A DNA stretch of 64,000 bases from contig DATNIY010000050.1 in the NCBI GenBank assembly GCA_035604195.1, positions 1-64,000 on the forward strand. Reading direction: 5' to 3'. The stretch comes from DATJLY01 sp035604195 (lineage in GTDB: Bacteria > Pseudomonadota > Alphaproteobacteria > ATCC43930 > CGMCC-115725). The translations under genes and the position numbers were made by a program. How positions within the stretch are numbered: position 1 is the stretch's first letter; every line of letters starts with the position of its first letter. The notes under the pieces were generated by a model. It saw nothing but the letters and a program-made list of their open reading frames with translations, ran no database searches and was not told the origin of the DNA. This document shows positions 47,382 to 55,294 of this stretch, piece after piece.

Positions 47382-47866
47382 TACGGACGATCGCGCAGGC
47401 GGAGACGGTAGAGCAGGCGCGAGAGGATTACTTCGCCGGCGAAGAAGAGCGCGACCGCGGCGGCGATGTCCCAGAGGGTCAGCGACAGCGTGTTGCGGCA
47501 GGCGAGCAGCGGGAGCAAGGATTCGGGGATCTGATCGAGACCGCTCGCCCGGCTGCTGGGCTGCAGATCGAAGCGCCGCTTGATGAAGCTCGAGAGCAGA
47601 TCGCCGGCCATGGCGCCGCCGGCGATAAGCGCCCCGATTCCCGCGTCGAGTCCGACCAGGGGCGCGCCCGCCGCGGTAGCGAGGATCGAAAGCACGATGC
47701 CGCGAACCGTCTTCGAATGGCCAAAGAGCGGCCGCCCGTCGGCGAACTTCATCCCGCCGTCGAGCGGATAGGCGAGGCGCTCGCCGAGGACCTTCTTTGC
47801 CACTACCGGCGTGCCATTCGCCAGCGTCAGCAGGAGCAGGAGTTGCGCGACGGCAAGGGGCTGCAT
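47378..47866 (-). CDS. CarS/DUF46-like CDP-lipid synthase homologue
   Basis: The 162-residue integral membrane protein has about four helices. Its motifs resemble the CDP-archaeol synthase (CarS, DUF46) family: ANGTPVVAKK, the LDGGMKFADGRPLFGHSKTVRG segment (near residues 36-56) and GDLLSSFIKRRF with a nearby LDQIPES (near 89-113). Archaeal CarS transfers CMP from CTP to an isoprenoid phosphoglycerol lipid. Bacterial homologues are of unknown role and may act on another polyprenyl or diacyl lipid phosphate. Catalysis here is not proven. Confidence 0.75.
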   Translation of the reverse strand: MQPLAVAQLLLLLTLANGTPVVAKKVLGERLAYPLDGGMKFADGRPLFGHSKTVRGIVLSILATAAGAPLVGLDAGIGALIAGGAMAGDLLSSFIKRRFDLQPSSRASGLDQIPESLLPLLACRNTLSLTLWDIAAAVALFFAGEVILSRLLYRLRLRDRPY

Positions 47867-47965
47867 GGCCCCAGCCTATCCCAGCCGCGAACGAGCGTCA
47901 GCGCCGGCGTCCGCCAAGCGCGGCCCTTGTCCTGTGCGGCCCGCCGGCCTTACTGTGGGCGCGCC

Positions 47966-49033
47966 ATGAATGACGCGAAACCGAAGCAAACGAACACTCC
48001 GGCCGAGCCGCGCGCCGAGTCCTGGGCCCCCAACTATGCCGCCGACGGGCGGCTCGTGCTCGCGCTCGCGATCAGCGATTACGACCACGTCCGCGACCTC
48101 ACCGCCGGCGTGGTGCGGCCGCAGGGAATTCAGCTCGCCCCCTTGAGCCTCGCCATCGAAGAGATCTTTCACCGCTTCACCCGCTACCGCGAGTGGGAGG
48201 TGTCGGAGATGTCGCTGGCGAAATACAGCTCGCTCGTCTCCCAAGGCGATCCCGATCTGAGCGGCATTCCCGTCTTTCCCTCGCGCGTCTTCCGCCATTC
48301 CTCGATCTATGTCCGCCGCGGCGGCGCCATCAAGGAGCCCCGCGATCTCAAGGGCAAGCGCGTAGGATTGCCCGAATGGGCGCAGACCGCCGCAGTTTAC
48401 AGCCGCGGCCTCTTGACCGACGAATACGGCATCCGCCTTCAGGACGTCGAATGGATCCAAGCGGGCGTCAATGAGCCGGGCCGCGCCGAGAAGGTGGCGC
48501 TCCGGCTGCCCGAGGGCGTGCACTATCGCCCCCGTCCCGATTCATCGCTCGATGCGCTGCTGCGCGCGGGCGAAGTCGATGCCGTGCTCTCGGCGCACGC
48601 GCCCCAGTCCTTCGAGGATGGAAATCCCGAGATCGTGCGGCTTTTTCCGGATTACCGCCCGGTCGAGGAAGCCTATTACCGCAAGACCGGCATCTACCCG
48701 ATCATGCATGTGGTGGCGATCCGCCGCCCGGTGCTAAAGCATTTCCCGTGGGTCGCGAAAAATCTGATGGACGCCTTCGAGGCCGCCAAGCGGCGCAGCA
48801 TTTACCGTTCGCGCGAGATCACGGCGAGCCGCTTTCCCGTGCCCTGGATCGCCGAGACCGCTGCGCGCGCCAAGGAGCTTTTCGGCGACGATCCGCTGCC
48901 CTACGGCATCGAGCCCAACCGCCGGACCTTGGAGGCCTTCCTCCGCTTCGCCCATGACCAGGGCGTCTGCCACTGCCCGCTCGCGCCCGAGGATCTTTTC
49001 CCGCCGGAAGTGCGGACGAGCTTCAAGGTGTGA
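47966..49033 (+). CDS. 4,5-dihydroxyphthalate decarboxylase-like protein
   Basis: The 355-residue product matches the Pht5 / periplasmic-binding-fold family: LALAISDYDHVRDLTAGVV at the start, FHRFTRYREWEVSEMSLAKYSSL near residue 65, and GIYPIMHVVAIRRPVL near 240. Family members decarboxylate 4,5-dihydroxyphthalate or act as solute-binding relatives. There is no signal peptide, which favours a cytoplasmic enzyme. No other phthalate genes are nearby. Confidence 0.8.
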   Translation: MNDAKPKQTNTPAEPRAESWAPNYAADGRLVLALAISDYDHVRDLTAGVVRPQGIQLAPLSLAIEEIFHRFTRYREWEVSEMSLAKYSSLVSQGDPDLSGIPVFPSRVFRHSSIYVRRGGAIKEPRDLKGKRVGLPEWAQTAAVYSRGLLTDEYGIRLQDVEWIQAGVNEPGRAEKVALRLPEGVHYRPRPDSSLDALLRAGEVDAVLSAHAPQSFEDGNPEIVRLFPDYRPVEEAYYRKTGIYPIMHVVAIRRPVLKHFPWVAKNLMDAFEAAKRRSIYRSREITASRFPVPWIAETAARAKELFGDDPLPYGIEPNRRTLEAFLRFAHDQGVCHCPLAPEDLFPPEVRTSFKV

Positions 49034-49054
49034 CGGCTCCCGCGCGACCGCGCC

Positions 49055-49084
49055 GCATCCAAGCGGCCTCTCCGCCGGTAGATA
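49055..49084 (+). promoter_or_regulatory. predicted ECF promoter before the sigma gene
   Basis: GCATCCA (49055-49061), 16 bp, GTAGATA (49078-49084). The same pair with the same spacing lies before the ferritin-like gene at 50403. Exact repetition suggests an autoregulated ECF promoter. Confidence 0.6.
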
Positions 49085-49151
49085 GGCCGAGATGGCCACG
49101 CTTCCGCTCTGGCCACGGCCTGGGTCGCGCGTGGATTTCGACCGGAACCAC

Positions 49152-49706
49152 ATGACCGATGACAGCGCCAGGCGCGTCGCTCTGGCCGATTTGATCGCCG
49201 CGGTGCAGCGCGGCAGCGAGCCGGCGCTGAAGCGGCTCTATGAGCTCGAATCCCGCCGCCTCTATGGGATCGCCCTGCGGATCACGCGCCGGCCCGAGAT
49301 CGCGGCCGAAGTGCTGCAGGACGCTTTCGTCCAGATCTGGCGCTCGGCCGCGAGCTTCTCGCGCCAGCGCGGCGAGGTCGCGGCCTGGCTCACCGGCATC
49401 ACCCGCTATCGCGCGCTCGATGCGGCGCGCAAGCTCGGCCGCGAAGTGCTGTCCGATGACCCCGCGCTTGGCGATCGTTTGCTCGAGCCCGATGCCATCG
49501 CGCGCATCGAGGGGCGAGCGGAAGCCGGCGCGTTGCGCCGCTGCCTCGAACTCCTCGACCAGAATCAGCGGCGTTGCATCCTCCTCGCCTTCGTCGAGGG
49601 ACTGACGCATAGCGAAATCGCGGCGCGCTTGCCGGCGCCCCTGGGGAGCGTCAAGAGCTGGGTCCGGCGCGGCCTTCTCACGCTGAGGAGCTGTCTCGAG
49701 CAATGA
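49152..49706 (+). CDS. ECF-family RNA polymerase sigma factor (SigK-like)
   Basis: The 184-residue product has sigma region 2 (residues about 18-85, with YGIALRITRRPEIAAEVLQDAFVQIWRSA) and region 4 (about 125-180, ending in a HTH with THSEIAARLPAPLGSVKSWVRRGLLTLR). It resembles the SigK/ECF19 group, which are held by zinc-free anti-sigma factors. ATG 49152 begins the family-like part; an ATG 60 bases upstream extends it. The downstream gene overlaps it by four bases. A predicted ECF promoter precedes it. Confidence 0.9.
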   Translation: MTDDSARRVALADLIAAVQRGSEPALKRLYELESRRLYGIALRITRRPEIAAEVLQDAFVQIWRSAASFSRQRGEVAAWLTGITRYRALDAARKLGREVLSDDPALGDRLLEPDAIARIEGRAEAGALRRCLELLDQNQRRCILLAFVEGLTHSEIAARLPAPLGSVKSWVRRGLLTLRSCLEQ

Positions 49707-50383
49707 TTCCCGGAGATCGCGACGAACTCCACGCGCTGGCCGGCGAATACGTCCTCGGCCTGGTCGATGCCGAGCAGCGCCAGGAGATCGAAGCAGCGCG
49801 CGGCACCAACGCCGCGCTCGATCAGGCGATCGCGTTCTGGGAAGAGCGACTTCATCCCTTGTCGGCGCTGGCACCGCCGGCCGAGCCGCCGCCCGGCACC
49901 TGGGAGCGCATCGCATTGCGGCTTCGCGGCGCCGGCGCCACGTCCCGGGCCGCGGGCAAAGTGGTCCGGTGGCGTTGGGCGACGGCGGCGGCCGGCGCGC
50001 TCGCGGCCGGCCTCGCGCTTTACATCGCCGTCGCGCCGCGGCCGCCGATGCCGCGCTTGGTTGCGGTGCTGCATGCACCGCAACAGGACCAGCCGGCGTG
50101 GGTGGCGACGACCGCCGCGGCGCGGCTGCATCTCCAAGCCGTCGCCGGCCAGACCCCGCCGGCCGACCGCGCCTTCGAGCTCTGGGTCATCCCGCCCGGC
50201 GCGACCGCACCGCAGCCTCTTGGCGTTGTGCCGACTGACGGCAGGCTTGAACTCGCCGCCGTGCCCGCGGGAATCGGAGCGGGTGCCACGCTCGCCATCA
50301 GCCTCGAGCCGCCGGGCGGCTCGCCCACGGGTCAGCCGACCGGACCGGTGGTCTTTGTCGGCACGCTGGTCCAAGCCGATTAG
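49703..50383 (+). CDS. anti-sigma factor, RskA type
   Basis: The 226-residue product has a cytoplasmic ASD-like N-terminal domain (about residues 7-75, with ALAGEYVLGLVDAEQRQEIE), one transmembrane helix (about 92-109) and an extracytoplasmic C-terminal DUF-like domain with ELWVIPPG. No HxxxCxxC zinc motif is seen, as in RskA. It overlaps the sigma gene by four bases (ATGA), typical of a sigma/anti-sigma pair. Release of the sigma factor is probably triggered by regulated proteolysis or redox signals. Confidence 0.88.
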   Translation: MIPGDRDELHALAGEYVLGLVDAEQRQEIEAARGTNAALDQAIAFWEERLHPLSALAPPAEPPPGTWERIALRLRGAGATSRAAGKVVRWRWATAAAGALAAGLALYIAVAPRPPMPRLVAVLHAPQQDQPAWVATTAAARLHLQAVAGQTPPADRAFELWVIPPGATAPQPLGVVPTDGRLELAAVPAGIGAGATLAISLEPPGGSPTGQPTGPVVFVGTLVQAD

Positions 50384-50402
50384 CCGCCGCCACACCGACC
50401 CT

Positions 50403-50432
50403 GCATCCAGATCTCCCGCTGGCGCGTAGTTA
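50403..50432 (+). promoter_or_regulatory. predicted ECF promoter before the ferritin-like gene
   Basis: GCATCCA (50403-50409), 16 bp, GTAGTTA (50426-50432), 70 bp before the start codon. It is the twin of the motif before the sigma gene (49055-49084). Confidence 0.6.
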
Positions 50433-50502
50433 TGACGGCAGCGCGCCTCGCCTGCCGCCGGACCGCCGATCCGGCCTCACGACAGCACAGGGAGAGATCG
50501 CA

Positions 50503-51090
50503 ATGACTTCCGCTCTCGTCGTTCCAGCACGCATGCTCGCCTCGCGCCGCGGCCTCATCAAAGGTGTCGGGCAGGTAACGCTGTCGGCGACCGCCATCGG
50601 CCTGCTCGCCGGCTGTAGCGGGATGGGCGCTCAGGCGCAGACCGCCAGCCCGATGCAGGATGTCAGCATCCTCAACTCGGCGCTCGGCCTCGAATACCAG
50701 GCGATCGCGGCCTATCAGGTCGGCGCCGAAAGCGGCCTGTTGCAGCAAGGGGTGCTCGCCGTCGCCGTCCAATTCCAAGGCGACCACAAGCAGCATGCGC
50801 AGCTGCTCACCGACACGATCCGCAAGCTCGGCGGCACGCCGATCGAAGCCAAGCGCCCGGCCGACTACAACTTCCCCACCGCCCAGCTCCACAGCCAGGC
50901 CGATGTGCTGCGCTTCGCCGCCAATTACGAAAAGGGCGCGGCCTCGGCCTATCTCGGTGCCGTGCCGCAATTTTCCAACAGGGATTTGGCCAAGGCCGCG
51001 GCCAGCATCATGGGCGCGGAGGCAATGCATTGGGCGGTGCTGCGCAACGCGCTCGCCGAGAATCCCGTGCCGGCCGCCTTCATCTCGTGA
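50503..51090 (+). CDS. exported ferritin-like domain protein
   Basis: The 195-residue product has a twin-arginine-type signal (RRGLIKGVGQVTLSATAIGLL) ending at a possible lipobox LAGCSG near residue 34. A four-helix ferritin-like domain (PF13668 type) follows, with LGLEYQAIAAYQVGAESG and a later GDHKQHAQLL, whose Glu and His could bind metal. ATG 50503 has AGGGAGAG before it. It is controlled by the upstream ECF promoter motif and followed by a hairpin with a T run. Confidence 0.82.
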   Translation: MTSALVVPARMLASRRGLIKGVGQVTLSATAIGLLAGCSGMGAQAQTASPMQDVSILNSALGLEYQAIAAYQVGAESGLLQQGVLAVAVQFQGDHKQHAQLLTDTIRKLGGTPIEAKRPADYNFPTAQLHSQADVLRFAANYEKGAASAYLGAVPQFSNRDLAKAAASIMGAEAMHWAVLRNALAENPVPAAFIS

Positions 51091-51097
51091 AAGCGAG

Positions 51098-51129
51098 CGG
51101 CGGGGCGGCGCCCCGCCGACCTTTTTCTT
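51098..51129 (+). terminator. Rho-independent terminator or attenuator between ferritin-like and cupredoxin genes
   Basis: CGGCGGGGC and GCCCCGCCG form a nine-pair stem with a three-base loop, followed by CTTTTTCTT. The cupredoxin ribosome site starts 12 bp further on, so this may only partly stop transcription. Confidence 0.75.
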
Positions 51130-51154
51130 CGACCGTCGACAGGGAGGACGGCAC

Positions 51155-51550
51155 TTGTTGCGCATCCTTGCTTCAGCATTGGCGCTCATTGCGTTGGCCG
51201 GCTCCGGCGATGCACCGGCGACCGCCGAGAACGAGAAGATCGCGGCGATGGTGACCCTTACCGACGGCTTCACCTTTGCGCCGCGCCAAGTGACCGTGCA
51301 TGTCGGTGAAACCGTCGAGTGGCGGAACCTGTCGCCGTTCCCTCATACCGTGACCGACGATCCCGCCGCGGCCGGGCAGAAGGATGATGCCACGCTCCCG
51401 CGCGGCGCCGCCGCGTTCGGCTCCGGTACGATGCAGTCGGGCGAGACCTGGCGAATGGCGTTCGCCGCGCCCGGCACCTACCGCTACTTCTGCCGGTTGC
51501 ATGAAGGCATCGGCATGATCGGCGAGATCACGGTGCTGCCGGCGCGGTAA
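51155..51550 (+). CDS. exported cupredoxin (type 1 copper protein)
   Basis: The 131-residue product has a signal peptide (about residues 1-28) and a plastocyanin/amicyanin-like domain. The four copper ligands are visible: His in FPHTVTDD (near residue 64), Cys and His in YFCRLHEG (near 114 and 117), and Met in GIGM (near 122). It starts with TTG; GGGAGGA lies before it, and a second TTG follows directly. It may relay electrons for the ferritin-like protein or a partner elsewhere. Confidence 0.85.
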   Translation: MLRILASALALIALAGSGDAPATAENEKIAAMVTLTDGFTFAPRQVTVHVGETVEWRNLSPFPHTVTDDPAAAGQKDDATLPRGAAAFGSGTMQSGETWRMAFAAPGTYRYFCRLHEGIGMIGEITVLPAR

Positions 51551-51579
51551 GCCGCAACCTGCGAAGGCCGGACCGCGCC

Positions 51580-54036
51580 TCACACGTCGAGATTCGCCAC
51601 CGCGAGCGCGTTCGACTGGATGAAGTCGCGGCGCGGCTCGACCAGATCGCCCATCAGGGTGGAGAAGGTCTCCTCGGCGAGGTCGGCATGCGGCACTCTG
51701 ACCTGGAGGAGCGCGCGCGCGTCCGGGTTGAGCGTCGTTTCCCAGAGCTGCTCGGGGTTCATCTCGCCCAGACCCTTGTAGCGCTGGATGTCGCCCTGCT
51801 TGGGGCCCAGAGCCATCACCGCATCGACCAGCGCCGAGGGGCCGTCGACCGGGCTTTCCTTGTCCTTGGCGACGAGCCGGCCGGGAAGCGCATAGGCCTC
51901 GGCAAGTTCGGCGGCGAGACCGGCGAGGCGCCGCGCTTCCGCGCTCTTCAAGAGGACGGCGTCGATCGCGCGCCGCTCCGTGACGCCGTGACGGCGGCGG
52001 GTGACGACCAGCGCTTGGTTCTCCACCGTGCCGCGCCAGCCCCGCTCATTGGACGGCGCCAGCGCATCGAGCCGCGCCGCCAACTTTTGCGCGGCTTCGC
52101 CCGCGCGTGCCTCATCCTCGAGGATCGCCGCATCCAATAGGCCGGCAATGGCCGCCTGCTCGACGACCTGGAGGCTGCCGACCTTGCGCGTCAAGGGCTG
52201 GAGCAGGTTGCGCGCCGCGCGCGCGCGGTCGACGAGGTCGCGCAGATCGAGACCGGCGCGCTCGACCCCGTCATGCTGGCGCAGAACGGCGTCCTTGAGG
52301 CCGGCGCTGATGCGATATTCCTCCAGCGCCGAATCGTCCTTGAGATAGACCGCCTTGCCTTGGCCGCGCTTCACCTGATAGAGCGGCGGCTGGGCGATGT
52401 AGAGAAAGCCCTGCTCGATGAGCTGCGGCATCTGTCGGAAGAAGAAGGTCAGGAGTAGGGTGCGGATGTGGCTGCCGTCGACATCGGCGTCGGTCATGAT
52501 GATGATGCGGTGGTAGCGCGCCTTCGAGGCATCGAACTCCTCAGGGCCGATGCCGGTGCCGAGCGCGGCGATGAGCGTGCCGATCTCGGCCGAGGCCAGC
52601 ATCTTGTCGAAGCGCGCCCGCTCGACATTGAGGATCTTGCCCTTCAGGGGCAGGATCGCCTGGAAGCGGCGGTCGCGCCCTTGCTTCGCCGAGCCGCCGG
52701 CGCTGTCGCCCTCGACGATGAAGAGCTCGCAATGGGCGGGGTCGCGCTCCTGGCAATCGGCGAGCTTGCCCGGCAGATTGGCGATGTCGAGCGCGCCCTT
52801 GCGCCGGGTGAGGTCGCGCGCGCGGCGCGCCGCCTCGCGCGCTGCCGCCGCCTCCACCACCTTGCCGACGATGCGGCGAGCGTCGGCGGGATGCTCCTCG
52901 AGCCATTGCTGCAGCCGGTCGGCGACGACGCCCTCGACCACCGGGCGGACTTCGGAGGAGACCAGCTTGTCCTTGGTCTGCGAGGAGAATTTCGGATCGG
53001 GCGCCTTGATCGACAGGATCGAGGTGAGCCCTTCGCGCATGTCCTCGCCGGTGAGTGCCACCTTCTCTTTCTTGGCGATCCCGCTCTCATTGGCATAGGC
53101 GTTGATGGTGCGGGTCAAGGCGGCGCGGAAGCCGGCGAGATGCGTACCGCCATCGCGCTGCGGGATGGTATTGGTGAAGCACAGCATGGTCTCGTGATAG
53201 CTGTCGGTCCATTCCATCGCGACCTCGACGGTGATGCCGTCGCGCACGGCCGAGATGGCGATGGGCGGCGCATGCAGCGCCTGCTTCGAATGGTCGAGAT
53301 ATTTGACGAAGGCCTCGAGCCCGCCCTCGTAATGCATGCGGATGGTCTTCGGCTCGACGCCGCGCGCGTCGTTGAGGACGAGCGTCACGCCCGAGTTGAG
53401 GAAGGCCAATTCGCGCAGACGATGCTCCAAAGTGGCGGCGTCGAATTCGGTCCGACTGAAGATCGTCGGGCTCGGATAGAAGGTGATCTCGGTGCCGGTG
53501 CGCGGCCCGGGGCGGCCCTCGCCCGTGGGCGCGGGGCCGACGAGCTGTAGCGGCTCTTCCGGGTCGCCGTCGCGGAAGCGTATGAAATACGCGTTGCCGC
53601 CGCGCCAGACACGCAGATCGAGCACCGCGGAGAGCGCGTTCACCACGGAGACGCCGACGCCATGCAGCCCGCCCGAGACCTTGTAGGAGTTCTGGTCGAA
53701 TTTCCCGCCGGCATGGAGGCGGGTCATGATCACTTCGGCCGCCGAGACGCCTTCCTCCTCGTGGATGTCGACGGGGACGCCGCGTCCATTGTCGGTCACG
53801 GTGCAGGAGCCGTCGGCGTTGAGCGTCACGCTCACCGTGTCGCAGAAGCCGGCCAAGGCCTCGTCGATCGAATTGTCGACGACCTCGTAGACCATGTGGT
53901 GCAGGCCCGAGCCGTCGTCGGTGTCGCCGATATACATGCCCGGCCGCTTGCGCACGGCATCGAGGCCGCGCAGCACCTTGATCGAGTGGGCGCCGTATTC
54001 TTCGTCGGAGGAATGAGGCAGCGCGGGTTCGGTCAT
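51580..54036 (-). CDS. gyrB: DNA gyrase subunit B
   Basis: GyrB supplies the ATPase and TOPRIM parts of gyrase, which introduces negative supercoils. The 818-residue product has the GHKL ATPase with VLRGLDAVRKRPGMYIG near residue 19, the transducer domain, TOPRIM with EGDSAGGSAKQGRDRRFQ near 430, and the insert found in proteobacterial GyrB. ATG 54036 overlaps the recF stop by four bases (ATGA). It ends the dnaN-recF-gyrB run. Confidence 0.97.
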   Translation of the reverse strand: MTEPALPHSSDEEYGAHSIKVLRGLDAVRKRPGMYIGDTDDGSGLHHMVYEVVDNSIDEALAGFCDTVSVTLNADGSCTVTDNGRGVPVDIHEEEGVSAAEVIMTRLHAGGKFDQNSYKVSGGLHGVGVSVVNALSAVLDLRVWRGGNAYFIRFRDGDPEEPLQLVGPAPTGEGRPGPRTGTEITFYPSPTIFSRTEFDAATLEHRLRELAFLNSGVTLVLNDARGVEPKTIRMHYEGGLEAFVKYLDHSKQALHAPPIAISAVRDGITVEVAMEWTDSYHETMLCFTNTIPQRDGGTHLAGFRAALTRTINAYANESGIAKKEKVALTGEDMREGLTSILSIKAPDPKFSSQTKDKLVSSEVRPVVEGVVADRLQQWLEEHPADARRIVGKVVEAAAAREAARRARDLTRRKGALDIANLPGKLADCQERDPAHCELFIVEGDSAGGSAKQGRDRRFQAILPLKGKILNVERARFDKMLASAEIGTLIAALGTGIGPEEFDASKARYHRIIIMTDADVDGSHIRTLLLTFFFRQMPQLIEQGFLYIAQPPLYQVKRGQGKAVYLKDDSALEEYRISAGLKDAVLRQHDGVERAGLDLRDLVDRARAARNLLQPLTRKVGSLQVVEQAAIAGLLDAAILEDEARAGEAAQKLAARLDALAPSNERGWRGTVENQALVVTRRRHGVTERRAIDAVLLKSAEARRLAGLAAELAEAYALPGRLVAKDKESPVDGPSALVDAVMALGPKQGDIQRYKGLGEMNPEQLWETTLNPDARALLQVRVPHADLAEETFSTLMGDLVEPRRDFIQSNALAVANLDV

Positions 54037-55217
54037 AGTGTTGCTGTTCCCTTCGAGGCGCCGGCCGCTAGGACGGCGGCGTCCGATATGGCGAAAAACT
54101 GGGCCGCGCCATCGAGCGCAGCGAAGAGCGTGGGCTCGGTGCCGGTGAGCCAGGACTGGCCGCCCAGGGTCGCGATCTCCTGGAGCAGCGCGGCGCGGCG
54201 CTCGCCGTCGAGATGCGCCGCGACCTCGTCCAAGAGCAGAATGGGCGGCGTGCCCGTGACCGCGGCCCGGAGCCGCGCATAGGCGAGAATGATCGCGACC
54301 AGCAGCGCCTTCTGCTCGCCGGTCGAGCATTGCGCCGCCGCCCGGCCGGAGCCGGCGTGATGCACCACGAGGTCGGAGCGATGCGGCCCGATGGAGGCGG
54401 TGCCGCGCTCGGCGTCGATGCGGCGTTCTGCGGCCAAGCGCCGCCGCAATTCCTCTTCGGCGGCCAAGGCAGGCATCGCCGCGAGCCAGGCATCGATCGG
54501 GCCTTCGAGCGCGAGACGCGGCCGTGGAAATGCGCCGGAGGAAGCGGCGGCGCAGGCCTGATCGAGCCGCGCCACCACCTCGCGGCGCGCCGCGGCAATG
54601 GCGATGGCGTCGGCCGCCATGCCCTCCTCGAGCGCCTTGAGCCAGGATGGGTCGGCGGGGCCTTCCTGCAACAGCCGCGCGCGTTCGCGCATGGTCCGCT
54701 CGAAGGCGGCGAGTCGCGCCCCGTGGCCGGGGTCGAATCCCAGGACCAGCCGGTCGAGAAAGCGCCGGCGCGCGCCGCCGCCTTCGAGAAAGAGCCGGTC
54801 CATCTGCGGCGTCAGCCAGACGAGATGAACATGCTCGGCGAGCGCCGCCTGGCTCCTGGGCCGGGCGCCGTCGATCCGCAACAGCCGCCGCTCGCCGCTC
54901 TCGCTCCGGGCGTCGCGGCCGGTGCCGATTCGCACCGGGCCTTTCGGCGTCTGCACGGTGGCCGCGACGGCCCAGGGACCGGCCCCCGGGCGCCGGTCGA
55001 TCTCGGCGAGCCGCACCCGGCGCAGGCCGCGGCCAGGCGCGAGGAACGAGATCGCCTCCAGCAGATTCGTCTTGCCGGCGCCGTTCGGCCCGGTGAGCAC
55101 GACCGGCCGGTCGTCGAAGCCGAGCCGCAACGCGGCATAGCCGCGGAAGTCGCTGAGATCCACGCGCAAAACCGCCGGCCGCGCGATCGCCTGAGATTGC
55201 TCGCGCGAGTCGGTCAT
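54033..55217 (-). CDS. recF: DNA replication and repair protein RecF
   Basis: RecF loads RecA with RecOR at ssDNA gaps. The 394-residue product has Walker A GPNGAGKTNLLEAI near residue 41, the signature SIGPHRSDLVVHHAGSGR AAAQCSTGEQKALLVAI near 300-330 and Walker B ILLLDEVAAHLD near 355. ATG 55217 begins MTDSREQ; the longer ORF upstream is not conserved. It lies between dnaN and gyrB, the common alphaproteobacterial order. Confidence 0.95.
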   Translation of the reverse strand: MTDSREQSQAIARPAVLRVDLSDFRGYAALRLGFDDRPVVLTGPNGAGKTNLLEAISFLAPGRGLRRVRLAEIDRRPGAGPWAVAATVQTPKGPVRIGTGRDARSESGERRLLRIDGARPRSQAALAEHVHLVWLTPQMDRLFLEGGGARRRFLDRLVLGFDPGHGARLAAFERTMRERARLLQEGPADPSWLKALEEGMAADAIAIAAARREVVARLDQACAAASSGAFPRPRLALEGPIDAWLAAMPALAAEEELRRRLAAERRIDAERGTASIGPHRSDLVVHHAGSGRAAAQCSTGEQKALLVAIILAYARLRAAVTGTPPILLLDEVAAHLDGERRAALLQEIATLGGQSWLTGTEPTLFAALDGAAQFFAISDAAVLAAGASKGTATL

Positions 55218-55294
55218 GCGCTTCAAATGGGGATCATCGTCGGCCGCCGCCAGGGCGCCGATTCTCGCCGAACCGTGCTGCGCTGGTGCTGCGC

